Below are positions 13,134-13,464 of a stretch of DNA of 13,464 nt, in pieces; within the stretch, counting starts at the first letter, position 1; each line of letters starts with the position of its first letter. This DNA is from JBGSIZ01 sp041742255 (lineage in GTDB: Bacteria; Pseudomonadota; Alphaproteobacteria; Rhodobacterales; Rhodobacteraceae). The position numbers and the translations under genes were made by a program. The notes under the pieces are model-generated. The model saw only the letters and a list, made by a program, of their open reading frames with translations. It was not told the origin of the DNA and did no database searches. The stretch is taken from NCBI GenBank assembly GCA_041742255.1, contig JBGSIZ010000291.1, positions 1-13,464 of the forward strand, in the 5' to 3' direction.

Positions 13134-13464
13134 ATCCGGTCCCCCTGCACCAGCACGCCCAACAAGGCGGCGATGCGCAACTCGATGCGGGCAATGTCAT
13201 AGCGGACCGTGACGGCTTCGCGTTCGGCGCGGATACGGGTTTCAAACACGCCCACAACCTCGGGAACGGCGCGCTGGCCTTCGCGCAACTGGGCGGCAAA
13301 CAGGTCGTAATTCTGGGCAGCAGCAGCGGCAAGGGCGGCCTTTTCGGCCTCCTGACGGCGCAAGGCGTCCAATTGGGCCTCAAGGGCGCGCAACTGGCGG
13401 TTGGTGTCCTCTTGGGTCTGGCCCACACGGGCGCTGGCGGCGGCCTCTTGGGCCTCGATCGCGC
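13130..13464 (-). CDS. TolC family outer-membrane efflux protein, C-terminal part (5' truncated by window edge)
   Basis: The frame is open from the right edge to TGA at 13130, about 111 residues. Heptad-rich helix (AQEAAASARVGQTQEDTNRQ onward) leads to NYDLFAAQLREGQRAVPEVVGVFETRI, the typical last hairpin of TolC proteins, in which the xGQR-x-VPEVV segment precedes the final helix RYDIARIELRIAALLGVL. It forms the outer-membrane/periplasmic tunnel for the exporter encoded downstream. The stop overlaps the ABC start (ATGA), so the three genes read as one operon in the order tolC-like, ABC, hlyD-like. A GTG at 13426 is not a credible start. Confidence 0.9.
   Translation of the reverse strand, partial: AIEAQEAAASARVGQTQEDTNRQLRALEAQLDALRRQEAEKAALAAAAAQNYDLFAAQLREGQRAVPEVVGVFETRIRAEREAVTVRYDIARIELRIAALLGVLVQGDRI

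Noticed and set aside
1..13464. Prophage, insertion sequence, CRISPR or tRNA genes
   Set aside because: I found no transposase or integrase motif, no regularly spaced repeat array and no cloverleaf; base composition looks even along the window.

Overview
The window looks like a piece of a Rhodobacterales (roseobacter-type alphaproteobacterium) chromosome. It is GC-rich and densely packed. It carries accB-accC-aat facing a DUF2155 / MlaD-like / NDUFA12-like trio, a neighbourhood I associate with that order from general knowledge (no search was run). An NDUFA12-type complex I accessory subunit also points to Alphaproteobacteria. I see no rRNA, tRNA, CRISPR, transposase or phage gene.

Layout, left to right. 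(1) 1-165: C-terminal tail of an unidentified rightward gene. (2) 282-2778: rightward accB, accC and aat (biotin carboxyl carrier protein, biotin carboxylase, Leu/Phe-tRNA-protein transferase), behind a plausible sigma70 promoter. (3) 2742-3967: leftward NDUFA12-like, MlaD-like and DUF2155 genes; the last overlaps the end of aat tail to tail by 37 bp. (4) 4029-4861: leftward ridA-like gene followed by a GNAT acetyltransferase, coupled by a GTGA overlap; a cupin gene (4939-5346) is divergent from them. (5) 5397-7415: leftward clpP then clpX, with a structured spacer between them and an intrinsic terminator after clpX. (6) 7579-9546: rightward ArsR-type regulator, SRPBCC/AHSA1 protein and a photolyase-family FAD protein whose domain order looks permuted. 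This cassette is preceded by two exact 16-bp palindrome-like repeats, the second of which contains the regulator's start codon. (7) 9552-13464: leftward type I secretion set (TolC-like end, LapB/LssB-like ABC exporter, HlyD-like adaptor) joined by ATGA overlaps, followed by a weak terminator and a possible 32-residue Gly/Lys-rich small ORF.

How the genes fit together. AccB and AccC form the biotin carboxylase half of acetyl-CoA carboxylase. Aat adds N-degron residues to proteins, and ClpP/ClpX, encoded in the same window, is one of the proteases of such quality-control pathways (Aat substrates normally go to ClpAP via ClpS, not seen here). The TolC-ABC-HlyD set makes a complete type I exporter, but no substrate gene is in view.

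The most interesting stretch is 7540-9546: an autoregulatory-looking operator directly on the start codon of a cysteine-free ArsR protein, controlling an SRPBCC protein and an atypical photolyase/cryptochrome relative. Most remaining genes are ordinary housekeeping or accessory functions.
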